Source: Calliopum simillimum (taxonomy: Eukaryota; Arthropoda; Insecta; Diptera; Lauxaniidae). Taken from it: a DNA stretch of 64,000 bases. Below the pieces are notes generated by a model. It did not search any database and was not told where the DNA came from. It saw only the letters and a list, made by a program, of their open reading frames with translations. Positions within the stretch are counted from its first letter, which is position 1. Every line of letters begins with the position of its first letter. The DNA lies in assembly GCA_951812925.1 (NCBI GenBank), contig OX638372.1:43646245-43710244 (forward strand), written 5' to 3'. This document shows positions 23,456 to 35,535 of the stretch, one piece after another. The translations under genes were made by a program, and so were the position numbers.

Positions 23456-25245
23456 AAGGTAATTGTAACGTTGCACCAAATTTGGCCAATGTTGCATAAC
23501 AAGAAGTCAAAAAGCCCGATGGTTTTGAAAAAATTCTGAGGTAAATTGGGTTGATGGAATCCTCTGTGCCCACTCGCGCTTTGGTAAGCACTCTTCTGTA
23601 ACAGCTAATGTTGCTGCGAAGAGGAGAGTGTGTAACATCTTCTTTGATGCTTAGTGTAATCCTTAAATCGGGTACAAGCTTCAAAAACCGCGTGAACACG
23701 TAAAATTGTCAAAGTTCATATTGATTTTGACAACATTTACGACATTATGAGGTTTTCGAGGCATCCACACTTTCGAAGGAATACCAACATTGTCTTGAGT
23801 TTGGAGAGGTAGGTTTATTCAGACGACGTGATTTTTTTTTTTTTTTTTTAGCACAATCTGGAAGACTTAGTCAACATATGGATTTGTAACTTCCTTTTTT
23901 TCATCAAAGAATCTAAGTTAAAAATAGATAAGACATTTCCATTCCAACTATAAATTTAATACGAAATATGTCAAAAATGTAGCGCAACATTAACTAAAAA
24001 AGTTGAATTTAGCAAATGCTCATATATCAAGATTTAATTTCTGGCAACATGAAAGAACAACAAAGTAAAACCGCAAAACTTGACATAATTTTTCACATTA
24101 TTAATGTTGCCAAAATTGGTATATAAAAAGAAATAAAAAAAAAACACAAAAAACGCATTACAGAAACTTTGTCAAAGGTCAAAGACACGTATTTCAGTCA
24201 GCTGTCATGTTGTGGTTTTGTTGTTGTGGCCTATGTTAACCATAACAACAATAACAATAAAAAATAATAACAACAAATATTCCGCCAAGTTACTATGACA
24301 ACCTGTTTTTGTTTAGCCATTCTGCTTTAATGCGGGCTTTTGTTGTTACCATTATGTTTTTTTCCTGTTACACTCTGTCTTTTGTTTACATATCATTTGT
24401 CTTTGGAGGGGTCCGTCTACCCAAACTCTAAACCAATTTCATGCTTCAAGTAGCACCGTAGTTTTTTTTTCTTCTTTTTCCAGATACGAAATTACAATTC
24501 TTACGGTTATGTCGCCGATTTTGAAGATAATGGGGCAAACAATTCTTTATAAACAACAATTTAGTTATTGATATCGTTTTTGTTTTTGTATTGTTATTTT
24601 ATGAGGATTTTTTTTTTAATTCTTATGCTTTGACCCAAAGATTTTTCTGTTGGATGGAAGATAATACATCCAATTTTGATTTATTGTGAATGCAGTTAAG
24701 TATTCAGATTATTTTTTTGTGTTAATTAGTAACGTATTGTGAAATTCTAAGGCATTAGCACAGTGTTAGTTCTATCTTTTTTTGCTGTTCATTGTAAGTT
24801 TTACCCTTTGTTATTAATTTCAGTTCTTCAAATATCGATTTTTTAAACTGTTTTTAATGAATTTGTATTTTTTTGTCATATACGGAGGAATTTTTTCAGA
24901 ATTTTAAGACTTGTTATGTGGCCGTAAGTAGCGATTTAAACTTTTTAACCCATTCTGTCGCCACGATCCGCATACGATTTTTCTGAATTTTACTCCAGAA
25001 TATTTGGAAAAGTGCCCCGTAACATATCTACTACTTTTGAAACATATGCTCTCCCGTATATTATCGGAAATCTCGATTTTCCCAAAATTTTCAGATAAAA
25101 CGAACTCCTGACACCCCCTTAGGTCGACGTTTTTTTGTACACCTATTGGGAATTTCATTTTACACGTCTAGGGATATATTCCACCACATTTGATTATTGA
25201 ATATGAAAAAAAATGTTCTTAAAACCTGGGTCATATAAGGGAAGA
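23456..25245. other. Non-coding stretch between two repeat blocks
   Basis: It includes a degenerate copy of the GTAAAAGCC MITE at about 23680-23800 and a poly-T tract at 23832-23849. An 87-codon minus-strand open frame at 23436-23699 overlaps the tandem repeat and has no recognisable pattern. Segment 24060-24420 is rich in AACAAC/CAATAA words and looks unique. No gene was recognised. Confidence 0.4.
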
Positions 25246-25420
25246 TTATTTTCAGATATGACCATAAATTCATAATCAGCGTCACCTCCTAAGTCAAAAT
25301 AGCTATGTCTGTCTGTGGAAATTTTTTTCACGGGAAAACTATGAATGACAATTCAATGAAATTTCGTAAGCTGTCTTCGTCACAAAAGTTAAAACATGGA
25401 ATTGAAAATGACTAAAATCG
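25246..25420 (+). repeat. Internal fragment of the dispersed repeat family, copy D
   Basis: TAATCAGCGTCACCTCCTAAGTC, ATAGCTATGTCTGTCTGTGG and ACGGGAAAACTATGAATGAC correspond to the body of the copies at 3791, 35536 and 38474, without the head. Confidence 0.6.
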
Positions 25421-25439
25421 GTCAACTCCTACCATTTTT

Positions 25440-26780
25440 TTTTTTAAAACAAAATGGCGGATCCAAAATTTCGGATAATTTTCTCAATAAGTAGTTATAT
25501 CACAATGAAATTGTGGCTAAGAGGTTTTTGGGGTCGCTAGTCCCAAATTTGGGATCAACTTTTTTCAAAACGTAGTGGTGCATCCAAAATGTTGGGCAAT
25601 TTTCTTAAAATGTTATTATACTAGGACAAAATTGTGGGTAGGTGGTTTTATAAGCTTGCTGATTTCAAATTATGTACAAAATTCTTCGAAAACAAAATGG
25701 CGGTCAATTTTGAACTACATATGTGGAAATGTGGGCCTGTCCCTGATCCGATCACTCCTATTTTCAGCTAAAGGCTAGATGATACCGATTGTATCTTAGG
25801 TATAAAATATTATTGTCGTATATCAAATGAGGAGTAGTTGAACAGTTTTTGTCTTTTTGCTTTTTTTTTTAGAATCGTATGTAAATCTATGAACTACACA
25901 TTCCAGTTGAATTTGGCGGTTCAAATAATAACAGTTCCCAAGAAAACCGCATTTTTCGTCGATTTCCGAACAAAAAGTAACATTTCCACTCCACTTACAA
26001 TTTTTTTGTAGTTCTGACGAAAAATTACATTTACCTATTTAATACTAATCACTAATCATAGTCTTCGTCGAACATTTTCAGTTGCTTTTATTGCTCCCAC
26101 AAGGCATCATTTCAGTTTAATGATCATCAAAAAGTAAAATTTCCAACATTTCCTGACAAAAGGTAACATTTCCAAATTTCAAACTCAGTTATCTCCATTA
26201 ATATGAAACTTTTTAAATGTATAAAAACGCGATTGTAAGGCAGTTTTTTTAGTGTATATTTATGCATGAACATATTTTTTATAAAAATATGCTACCTTTT
26301 TTAATCACATTTTATTGATTTCTGAAAAAAAAGGAAACATGGAAATGTTACTTTTTGTTCGATTACTCCTCAAATACTCTTAAAGTTATATCGATTTAAA
26401 ATTTTTACCCATATGGTAGGTGGGCGTGTCCTTAATCCGATCACGCCCACTTTTAAAAAATAACTGTATGCTAATAATTATTTCTCAGATGTCAAATATT
26501 ATTGTTTTACTGGAAATATTTACGAAGTTATGGCGATTTCATATTTTTGGTTTTTTGGGAGGTGGGCGTGTCCTTAACCCAATCACGTCCATTATCACAA
26601 AGTGCCTTAATGCTATCAATACTATCTCAGATATTTAATACTATTTTTGTACTACAAATATTTACTAAGTAATAGCGGTTTAAAATTTTTGGTTACATGG
26701 GAGGTGGGCATGTCCTTGCCCCGACCACGCCCATTTTCAAGAAATAAATAAATGCTACCAATACCATTTGAGGCATCGAA
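25440..26780. repeat. Minisatellite-like block with GGTGGGCGTG units, interrupted by a MITE
   Basis: Units of about 140-150 bp contain GGTGGGCGTGTCCTTA, ATCACGCCCA and a TATCTCAGATGTCAAATATT word; copies are at about 25730, 26420, 26565 and 26703. GGTGGGCGTG and CACGCCCA form a short hairpin in each unit. The 551 bp MITE at 25826-26376 splits one unit between TATATCAAAT and AAATACTCTT. Confidence 0.65.
25826..26376. mobile_element. AAAAGTAACATTTCC-type MITE, copy 1
   Basis: A near-identical copy lies at 57643-58162 in the same orientation. The right end reads (inverted) GAGGAGTAATCGAACAAAAA and the left end GAGGAGTAGTTGAACA, with AAAT on both outer sides. Compared with copy 2 this copy lacks a 16 bp left segment and has an extra block of about 50 bp near 26010. 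It is non-coding, with several internal copies of AAAAGTAACATTTCC. Confidence 0.8.
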
Positions 26781-27289
26781 TTTTATTGCTTTATCTGAAA
26801 CAGATTGGCTGTTATTAGTTCTACGAAACTGGAGCGTTGCAAGAATACGGAAAAGTCGCTGAAGAAAAACTCATCTTAGTCCAAAAAGCGGTGTGAAAGG
26901 GAAGCCAGATAAATGCACAGAACCTTCAGAGAACTTATATTACGCACTTAAATGATCTAGCCGTTGGAACTCCATAACACTTTTTAGTTATAGTCCACAG
27001 AGTGCAAAATTCGTAAATTTGTGAAATAAAATAAAAAATTTTTTATGATGATCCGGATATACTTTTTATTAAAAAAAAACTAACATCTAAGCAAGCAAAT
27101 CTTAAGAAAATAGATCAAATTATTCTTACTATAAGTTTCAAGAGGTAAGACCATTTAATTTTAAAGATACACTCATTTAAACTTAACAGATTTATTGGAA
27201 AAATTACCCTTTTCTGAAATCATCAAGTTTAAGACGCGAAAACTCAGGTATTATTTCTTGGTATTCTGGTACTTGAAATATGTTATCTA

Positions 27290-28548
27290 CAGGGTGGCTG
27301 ATTCGAAGTGTTACCAATTCAAAAGACTATATTTTTAGTTTCCATGCACAGATTTTATTGATCAAACGCTATAATTGTTGGGAAATGTTCAAATTTTAAG
27401 AATCTACTTGAGATTTTTGATATGGCCACCTTTGGCCTTAACTATGGCCCGTAGACGGTCGAAGAACGAGTCGCATGCTGCACGAATTTGATTTTGTGGA
27501 AGTTTGCGCCATTCTCGTTGAAGGGCCACTTTTAGCGCATCAACGCTCTGGTATTTTTGTAATCAAGACCTTCCTGTCCAACATACCCCAGATTGAGAAA
27601 TCCAGCGGATTCGCATCAGGCGAATTTGAGAGCCATTGTTGAGCAGAAATGAAGCTAGGAACTTTTTTTCTAACCATTCTTGATTCACACGAGCTTTGTG
27701 TGGCGGTGCCGAGTCCAATGTCCATGGCTTGCGACTGAAATGTTTGCGTGCCCACGGTAGTAAAGCACCCTCCAACACTGATTCACGATACACCTGGGCG
27801 TTTACTTTGAAGCCAGCGGCCAAAAAAACGAGTGGTGAGCGCCCATCAGCAGTCACTGCAGCCCAAACCATCACATGCCTGCCTCCTGGTGGCCAAACGA
27901 ACATTCAAATTTTTGTAGGACCTCTCTGTCAAGTAAACCCGATCATTTTGTTTGTTTACATATTGCTGGATACAGTAATTTTTCTCATCAGAGAAGACAA
28001 TTTGTGACAGATTTCCGGCGGCGTGCAAGCGCAACAACTCCTTGGCTCTATCGAGCCTAACTTTTTTTTGAGCAGGAGTGAGATCATGCGCCTTTTGGAA
28101 TTTGAGGGCCTTTAGTCCGAGCTTGTTTGACATTATGTGTTGCATTCGTTCACGCGAGATTTTCAGCTCGGCAGCCATTTGTCTGCCACTGCGTCTCGGA
28201 TTTCGCTCAATTCTGGCCTTCACCTTTCGAACCATTTCTGGCGATGTTGCAGTTATTTTCCGACCACCACCATGTCGTTTGGCAACGCTTCCGGTACCAT
28301 TGTAACGTGTTATGGTCCGATACACAAACATTTTATTCACTTTTAAATGTTTCAGCTCACGAACAATTGCTGGTTGCGATTTTCCATTTCGAAAATTTTT
28401 TATTTTCAATAAATTGACGCGCAAATGCTTTTGGTTACTTGTTGACAATAGAATGAACTAACATCATGCCAATTTTTGGACAGCTGTCATGTTCCATCTG
28501 TCAGATAAGTCTATCTGAAGTTGGTAACAGTTCGAATCAGCCACCCTG
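27290..28548 (-). mobile_element. maT-like (Tc1/mariner superfamily) transposon, 1,259 bp
   Basis: The left end is CAGGGTGGCTGATTCGAAGT and the right end, inverted, is CAGGGTGGCTGATTCGAACT; the TIRs extend to about 31 bp with few mismatches. TA lies immediately outside each end (27288-27289 and 28549-28550), the expected target duplication. The element contains one transposase gene on the minus strand. It inserted into the right arm of the 21745/27289 inverted pair. Confidence 0.92.
27404..28448 (-). pseudogene. maT-like DD37D transposase, full length but frameshifted
   Basis: The protein starts MSTSNQKHLRVNLLKIKNF at 28448. It has helix-turn-helix DNA-binding segments around residues 10-50 and 70-110, and the first catalytic Asp at residue 154 (IVFSDEKNY). 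Frame breaks near 27890-27905, 27650-27680 and 27550-27560 separate the parts holding WTLDSAPPHKA (second Asp), SNSPDANPLDFSIW (third Asp) and the C-terminus KAKGGHIKNLK before a TAG at 27404-27406. Joining frames gives 37 residues between the second and third Asp, the maT spacing. All catalytic Asp codons remain, so the copy died by indels and looks fairly young. Confidence 0.9.
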
Positions 28549-28701
28549 TATATATTTAACTTTAAATTTGTGCAAAAAAAATATTGCTCTTAGTACAAAA
28601 ATTTTCGGAGTTATGATCGGCAAGCGCTGTCTTATAGACCACTGTACGTCGTTACTTTTCTATTGCGTACCCCTCTACTTCTGACTTAGGTCCAAGAAAC
28701 A

Positions 28702-28903
28702 TTAATAGCCTTACCATGTATGACGAACGAATAAAGTGACTGATTTTCGCTCATTAATATCAACTTATTGAAACTTTTTATTAAAAACCTAAGTATAATA
28801 AAGTTTGTAAGCATAAACTTCAAATCATCTTTTAACTTGGAGGATATAAGCAGTTGAAAATCAGTAAAACGATTCGTTCGTCATACATGATAAGGCTATT
28901 ATG
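28702..28903. mobile_element. About 200 bp MITE
   Basis: The left arm ATTAATAGCCTTACCATGTA and, inverted, the right arm CATAATAGCCTTATCATGTA are followed in both by TGACGAACGAAT and a CTGATTTTC word. The interior is AT-rich and non-coding. It lies just beyond the maT-like element. Confidence 0.75.
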
Positions 28904-29089
28904 CTATGAGTCTATGGACTGACTTCTAATTAAGTCTTATCAGGGTTAGAACAATAGGCCTCACAAGCTGCGGTGACTTTGCACTGTTTTAATTCTAATT
29001 CTTGCTCCTTTAGCTAGGCCAAATGTAACACTCTTCTTAGGTTTTTTTTTTTTTTTTTGGTTTTCCGACCAATTTTGGAAAACTTTTGG

Positions 29090-29520
29090 TAAGCAATAAC
29101 TGTCTGACTAGTTTTGAAGGGAATAACAGCTACAATATTTGCTCTGCTGAAGTAAATAGATTCATCACTTTTTTGGTGTATTTTTTTTTATTTAGAAGGA
29201 TTCGCTTCGTTCGGGCTCCATACCATTTACTTTTGTCTGGTTTTCGGATAGTATTTATAAAACCAAGCTTCACCACTTATGATGATTTTGTTGAAGTTGC
29301 AAGATCGTACATTTTCGAACTTTTTTTAAGAGTACTTGAGCTTTTCATTGTTGGATCTCATTTTAAATTTGTTGAACCCATCGAGCAGATTTTTCTGTGT
29401 ACAGCAGATTATTATATTTGCGACACAGCCTTGGCAGTTAACTTCAAAATAACATCTATCATTTCTTGGGTCAATCGTGTTATTAAAATTTGACCTTCTC
29501 GTAGTTCGTTCTTTACGGAA
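29090..29520 (-). pseudogene. Mariner transposase fragment 1
   Basis: The minus strand around 29190-29280 reads IISGEAWFYKYYPKTRQK, stop, MVWSPNEANPS. This matches the mariner block around the first catalytic Asp (T-G-D-E-x-W-x-Y-x-Y-P-x-T-x-Q); here the Asp codon is missing. Upstream reading is broken by stops. The second half of the gene is absent. A related fragment is at 56800-57400, which shows a shared parent family. Confidence 0.7.
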
Positions 29521-31972
29521 AAATCTTCAGTCTGGAATCTATGATGCAGTCTGAACAGATATGTAGTTCATTCATTTTATATGCAGTTTGGCAGTAGAAG
29601 ATTAAACAGTTAAAGTTATAAGGATCTCCATAAAAACCCATAGCAAATTTATTCAGAGCACGGCCTCAAAATGAATTAGCTCACGAAATAATGACGTATC
29701 ACCAACAAAAGTCGAGTAATTTCATTCTCAATGATTATGATATTAAAAACAAACAATTGCAATGGCTACCGATTCTACAATTAAAGTTAAAAAACTTGAA
29801 TTAAATTTTGAATAAAATAGAAATAGAACAAAAATAACGTAATATTAATGACTGAAAACAATTACAGGTTGCCACAATTACCTTTAATTTGATGTTTTTT
29901 ATAGCACTTTTTTCATTGTTTGGCCCACAAAAGAAACACGATTTTAAACACGTTAGTGGCATACGAATATGTTTTTTTATTATTTAATTATATTTTGACC
30001 AGTTGTGTGTTTTTTACTGATTTTATTTTTTTGTTAATTTTAATTTTAACTTTAAATTGAGGTTATTATTTCCGGTTTCCTGTGCCGCTGTGTTAAGCGG
30101 GCAATTTAAAATAAATTATTTGTCTAAAAGTCAGAATGAATCACGTAAATCTATGTTTGTACATTCTGACGTCGCGACAGCTCTACTACTCTTGATGTTG
30201 ATCATTAAATATTCGCCATTGCACTCTAACACGCTAATGCTGTCTCTTTCGTGTTGTACTAAGCTTTAACTTGGTTAATTTAGTTTTATTTTTATATATA
30301 TATTTTTCATTTCGATCTTAAGTTGAATTAAGTCTTGCAAAACCATAATTTTTAAATTGCTGTCAAGTTGTCAATGCATTTGCGAGTTATCAACAGAGAA
30401 CAGCAAACCAACATAACGGCCTTGTCAAGGCTGTTATGCCATTAAGTTGCCATTTGGCCATTTGAAAGCTAAGAATTATTGTATTTGTAGCGTACTACAA
30501 TTTTTAAAGCACTTCAAGATCAGAATTAGATAAATTTTTGATTTACTTGCTTGAAAATGGTTTTCAAGTTACCATCAGAGTGATCTTTCGGTTTTTTTTC
30601 TATTTTCATTTGCTGCCGCTCGCATTTTTGATATAAAGTTGTAAAGTTGTTTTTTATGTTTGGGCCGGTGTTTCAATAAGTGGTTTTGATATACACAAGT
30701 GGCCAATGTTGACTTTTGATATATGTTGTAGCATGCTGTTGTTGTTTTGTTGCACAGGTGTTTTGTTTTTTTGTTAACTAAAAAATGTTTCGTTGTTGGC
30801 GCTTGCAGTGCTTTTGCCACTGAATTGATGCATTATATGATATCACTCAAATGCTTAGAAATAATAGATATTTTTGTCTTGATTGAAAATTGTTGAATTT
30901 AAGCTGGAGTTTATATTCGAATTGACTTAATATCAAGCAAAACCATCCGAAATTACATCGAATTTCATCTTGTTCATTTATATTCCAAACTTAGAGTACT
31001 GTACGAAATTGGCAACATTCTCTATGGATGCCAACCAAACTTAAAGATCTTCACAACTACCACAAAAAAAAGACAGTATAGGATAGTTTCTGCTAAGATT
31101 TCTTCTAAGTGTGTAAACATAATAAAAATCATTATTGATGTATTGGCTGGAAATATTCCAGTGTATTATATTCTTGTAAAAAAAAAACAATGCCCCCCCG
31201 ACTAAATTAAAAATATTTCTCCCAAAGTCAAAATTCGAAAAAATCGAGTTTTGTGAAGTTTTTATGAAAAAAAATTTTCCATCACAAATTTCATTACTCA
31301 AATTAATATCATCTGATCCTTAGTTTAATAAATAAAGAATAAACTCTAAAAAATTCGAACCAGTTGCATACATGTATACAAACTCAAAGTTCTTATGTGA
31401 ATCAAACGATTCATATTTATTTCGATTAGTTGGTGTATTAGTGAAATTCGCTTGAATGGAAAAATAAGAACACAAGATCTCTGATGCAATGGAGTTTAAT
31501 ATTCTTCTTGTTAATTTGGCATACAATATACCACAAAATATCGTTAATTGGACAAAGTTACATCAGAAGCCTGGCACATTGGGAAAAGCCCAACAAAAAT
31601 ACATAGTTAACATCCAAAATATAACAGACCACAATTAGTTTACAAGAATTAATTAAGAACCAGTCATATTTCTTCTTTAAAGTGGGGAATGTAATTAATA
31701 CTTCCCAAAAAAAATTTAAAACGCAATAAAAATACAATTTTTTTTTTCACGTCCCTAATTTCTTATAAAATTTATAGTCAAGCGCTTTTTTAATTATTTC
31801 TTTGCATTTTTATTTTTTTTTATCTTTTTCTTTTTTGTGGTTGTTGCTGTTTTTGTGGTTTTAATTTGATATTCCCAATTTTAATTCATGAGATTTTAAT
31901 GAGATACCATAATTTGAAAAATGACACACTTAGCTGAAATCTTCTTTACAGCTTTTACAGTTTTGCTTGGAT
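29521..31972. other. Non-coding intron DNA, no recognised feature
   Basis: The interval is AT-rich with some mixed-composition parts (30060-30260, 30360-30470, 30590-30830). The small open frames have no recognisable pattern, and I saw no inverted or tandem repeats of size. Confidence 0.4.
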
Positions 31973-32926
31973 CAGGGGCGTGGAGAGAAAATCCGGGCCC
32001 GGGGGTAATTATATACCGGGCCCCCTCCACTACTAGATTTTTTTTTTATTTGAGACTATCACATCGTCGAGCGAATATTGTTTTTCCGTAAACGCAAGAA
32101 TGCCCACGAGATATATGAAATGTGTAAAGTTTTGATTTCGTTTGCTTCCCGGTCATATCCATAAAATAAAAGGTCAAAAAATAAGGTCTGAGCCGGTCTG
32201 CGATCAAGGCTTGAAAAATGTACTAAACAAATTTTTAATTTTCGAAATTTTTTTGAAACCTCATCGTTTTGGCCTCATAACGCCAATTTTACATCTGTAT
32301 TTGGAAAAAGGCCTTTTTAAGTTTTAGATGGAATAAAAAAGAACTAACGATAACTTTTTTAATATTTTATTATCTTAAATACTGCAATTTAAAAATTAAA
32401 TTTAATATTTTAAAAAAGGCAGGATTCGGTACCTTCCAGCTTTTAAGCTATGAAGCGTGTAAGAGGCACGGGCTCGGGTTTTTTCCTTGGCCCGCGGGGC
32501 TCTACTTTCCAGCGACGGTCTCGGCCTTTCTAACCTAACCAGAAAAGGCTTAAGCTTAGAGGCCCGTAAATCACAAGCAAGCTTAGGAGCACATTCTTGA
32601 AAAAAATTATGGAAAATAATGTACATATAAGTGTAGTACTTAGAATGAAAATAAAACAAGTTAATTTCGACAAACAAAACTTATTAGATTTTACCAAAAA
32701 GCTCAAGAAAGCAGACAATGTATAATCTTTTGAAAAAAAAAAATAATAATAACTGTGCGGGCCCGGACTTTTTCTCAAGTGCTTGTATTATGTTCATGCC
32801 GGGCTTCTAAAATCTATTTTTCAAGCTTGGAAAAAACTACGACAAATTTTATTAATTTCTGCTTGAGTCCGGGCCCTCCAAAAAACTCCGGGCCTGGGGG
32901 GAATCCCCCCCCTCTCGTCAGGCCTG
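31973..32926. mobile_element. Non-autonomous hAT element, 954 bp, with 8 bp target duplication
   Basis: GCTTGGAT occurs exactly before the left end (31965-31972) and after the right end (32927-32934). The ends read CAGGGGCGTGGAGAG and, inverted, CAGGCCTGACGAGAG. CAG-type ends with an 8 bp duplication are diagnostic of hAT transposons. Subterminal GGGCCCGG segments are strikingly GC-rich against the AT-rich surroundings. No transposase frame remains. Confidence 0.9.
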
Positions 32927-33136
32927 GCTTGGATGCAATTAAATAAGCAAAATTTTACTATAAAAAATTTAAAGTTTTAAATGTTTTAATTGTGATTAAT
33001 TTGACAAAGGGGAATGTACCTTGAAATTCTACGTAATTGAAAGATAAAATCTAAACAAACAGTAGAATTTTTGCAGTAATTAAAGTTTTTAAGGTAAACT
33101 TTTTTGTGGATTTATTTTCTAAGAGAAATTATTTAT

Positions 33137-34234
33137 ATATATGAAGCACTCCACGCCAAGTGTACCAAAAAAAAATTGTTTTTTCTCCCATTTCGCTCAA
33201 ATTTGGCAATATGGTAGATCCGGTGTGCAAGAATAACAATCCGGGAGGATTTGGTCCTAGTACCATTTGTTGTTAAAATACAGGGTGTTGAAGTTGGCGT
33301 TTTTAGTAATTTTCATGAAAAGGGTGTTTTTCAAAAACTTATAGCTTACACTAAAGTTTGTAAATTGATAGATCTAAGTTAATGGTCCCATTCATTTTGA
33401 AGTGTTCTTTTTATAACAAAATATTTCTTGGTGAAAATAATGTTTTTTCACCAAAATTTTTTACACTTAAAAATACTTTTGAATTTCTTTAAAAAAAAGC
33501 CCCCTTCGATTTTGTAAAAGTACCTTAAATTAAAGCATTATTTATTAGCTTTAAAATGTTGTATGGTTCAAGATGGGATTCGGACGCTAAATAAGAGTTT
33601 TTGGCTTTTGAACGCCCGTTGCAGGCAAAAATCTTTTCTTACTCAAGAGGAAAACATCTCACGTAAAAAGTGTACTAAGCAAAAAATGCTTAAAATCGTC
33701 CAAGCAATACGTGTGATTTTTTTTGGAATTTTTTGAATAGCTAAAAAAAAAAATTTTTTTTCCTTTCAATATTTTTTGCAAAAATTTTTCAAAAATTATT
33801 CAAAAAAAAATAGTTTTAAAAAATTCCAAAAAAATTCACACGTATTTCTTAAACGATTCTAAGCATTTTTTGCTCAATACACTTTTTACGTAAGATGTTT
33901 TTTTAAGTGTAAAAAATTTTGGTGAAAAAACATTTTTTCCACCAAGAAAAATTTTTTTGTAAAAAGAACACTTCAAAATGAACCATTAACTTAGATCTAT
34001 CAATTTACAAACTTTAGTGTAAGCTATAAGTTTTTGAAAAACACCCTTTTCATGAAAATTACTAAAAACGCCAACTTCAACACCCTGTATTTTAACAACA
34101 AATGGTACTAGGACCAAATCCTTCCGGATTGTTGTTCTTGCACACCGGATCTACCATATTGTCAAATTTGAGCGAAATGGGAGAAAAAAAAAATTTTTTT
34201 TGGTACACTTGGCGTGGAGTTCTTCATATATTAA
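33137..34234. mobile_element. 1.1 kb foldback with arms of about 330 bp
   Basis: The left arm (about 33137-33480) and right arm (about 33900-34234) are inverted copies. Landmarks in both are CTCCACGCCAAGTGTACCAA, CACACCGGATCTACCATATT on one strand, AATGGTACTAGGACCAAATC, ACACCCTGTATTTTAACAAC and GAAAAACACCCTTTTCATGA. Identity is high, with scattered substitutions. The centre (33480-33900) also has shorter inverted pairs (CACGTGTGAATTTTTTTG-like, AAAAAATGCTTA). There is no coding capacity. Flanks are TATA-rich, so the target duplication is unclear. Confidence 0.85.
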
Positions 34235-34441
34235 ATGCAATTCGTCAGAACCATAAACTTTAAGTCATTTTTTATCTATAGCTACGAGGATATTTGATTT
34301 AATTTGATTTCAAACAATCTCGTTAGAAGACAGTGCCATGAACCGAAATATAAGTGACAATAATATGTTTTTTTTTTCCGTAATATTTTTACTTGTAAGC
34401 TATCATAATCATTTTTGACAACTTTTAATCTAAATCAAATA

Positions 34442-35519
34442 ATGCACATTAGATCAAATGACTTGTTTTTCTGTGCGAAATTAATAAAAGTGAAAGTATT
34501 ATTTTATTTGGACCAATGACTGTAGCAAAAGGATGAGTAAGAATAATTTCAAAAAAAAATTTAGAAAATTAACCCTTTCATGAACTTTACCTTTTTGAGG
34601 ACAAAACTAAAATGGGCACGGTGACTTACAATTTTTTCCAGTGAATATTAATTGTCCTGGTGGCTTTTATATACAACCCAAATTTCATACATTTTCGTCG
34701 AATAGTTTCGGAGAAGCGTATAGTTAAGTTTTTAGAGGGCGTGATTCCGCCCATTTTTCCAATGGATATTAATTGTTCTAATGCCTTTCACATCTGTACC
34801 AAATTTCATTAAACTAGTTCAAACCGTTTCAGAGGTTCGTCAAATTATGTAATGTGGGGGGCGTGGCACCGACCATTTTTGTAACCAGTCGACTTCCTCT
34901 AAGCGATCCTAGTACGCTATGCAAATTTCATAAAAATCAGGTGAATAGTTTCCGAGCTCATTAAGGGCAGATAAACAAACAATAGTTACCTCATTTGTAC
35001 CTATATAATAAGTAACCTAGAAAATATAGTATTACCTACTCACAAATTGCAAAAAATTCTGAACGGACCTAAACTGAAATAAACTCACAAAAGATTGGTT
35101 TATTCATTTCTGTTTTAATTTAGTTAACCGAACGTAGCCGATTTTTTAAAAGCTTACATAAAGCTAAAATTTTAAATTAGCCGCAACTTTTCTAATGTTA
35201 TTTTACAACTTTTTTGAATAAAACCATTAATGCTTACCTATTTCAATATTCCATATTTTAAAATTTGTTTTAACTATTTACCAAACACTATTAACCACCA
35301 CTTGAAACTTTGCGACCAAAAATGATCTCGCAGACAAATTTTCAAAAGTGACTTTGAGTGAGCTCTGTCGGACGGTATTTAATATTTTGGACAGACAAAA
35401 TGAACAGTCCTTTGTTTTGAAGTATTTCTAATCAGATTTTAGCAATAAAAATAGTTTAACGGCACTTACGAAATTTGAATTTCGCACAGAAAAACTGATC
35501 ATTTGACCTATTGTGCAAT
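34442..35519. mobile_element. 1.1 kb element with 40 bp inverted ends around a minisatellite
   Basis: The left end GCACATTAGATCAAATGACT and, inverted, the right end GCACAATAGGTCAAATGATC are followed in both by TTTTTCTGTGCGAAATT. Inside, 34585-34980 holds about three diverged units of roughly 120-150 bp with AAATTTCAT-A, GAATAGTTTC-GAG and GGGCGTG-TCCGCCCA words. It is non-coding. Confidence 0.6.
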
Positions 35520-35535
35520 GGTGATTTCTTGCATT

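Larger units (their letters stand above)
21745..27289. repeat. Inverted arms about 5 kb apart (21745-22045 and 27040-27289)
   Basis: The reverse complement of 27040-27289 aligns with 21745-22045 over ATATTTCAAG, CAGAATACC-AAATAATA, CGCGTCTT-AACTTGATGA, TTTAAATGAGTGTATCTTT and a region ending near GGATCATCA. Identity looks moderate, with small indels. The right arm continues past the maT-like insertion at 27290. The arms could be the TIRs of a roughly 5-6 kb element whose interior is now minisatellite-like DNA and later insertions, or two copies of one repeat in opposite orientation. Confidence 0.6.

Noticed and set aside
27846..28417. Plus-strand frames over the transposon
   Set aside because: They are shadows of the maT-like transposase on the minus strand.
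29086..29493. 135-codon plus-strand frame
   Set aside because: The minus strand of the same interval carries the mariner first-Asp block, which explains the conserved composition; the plus frame matches nothing.
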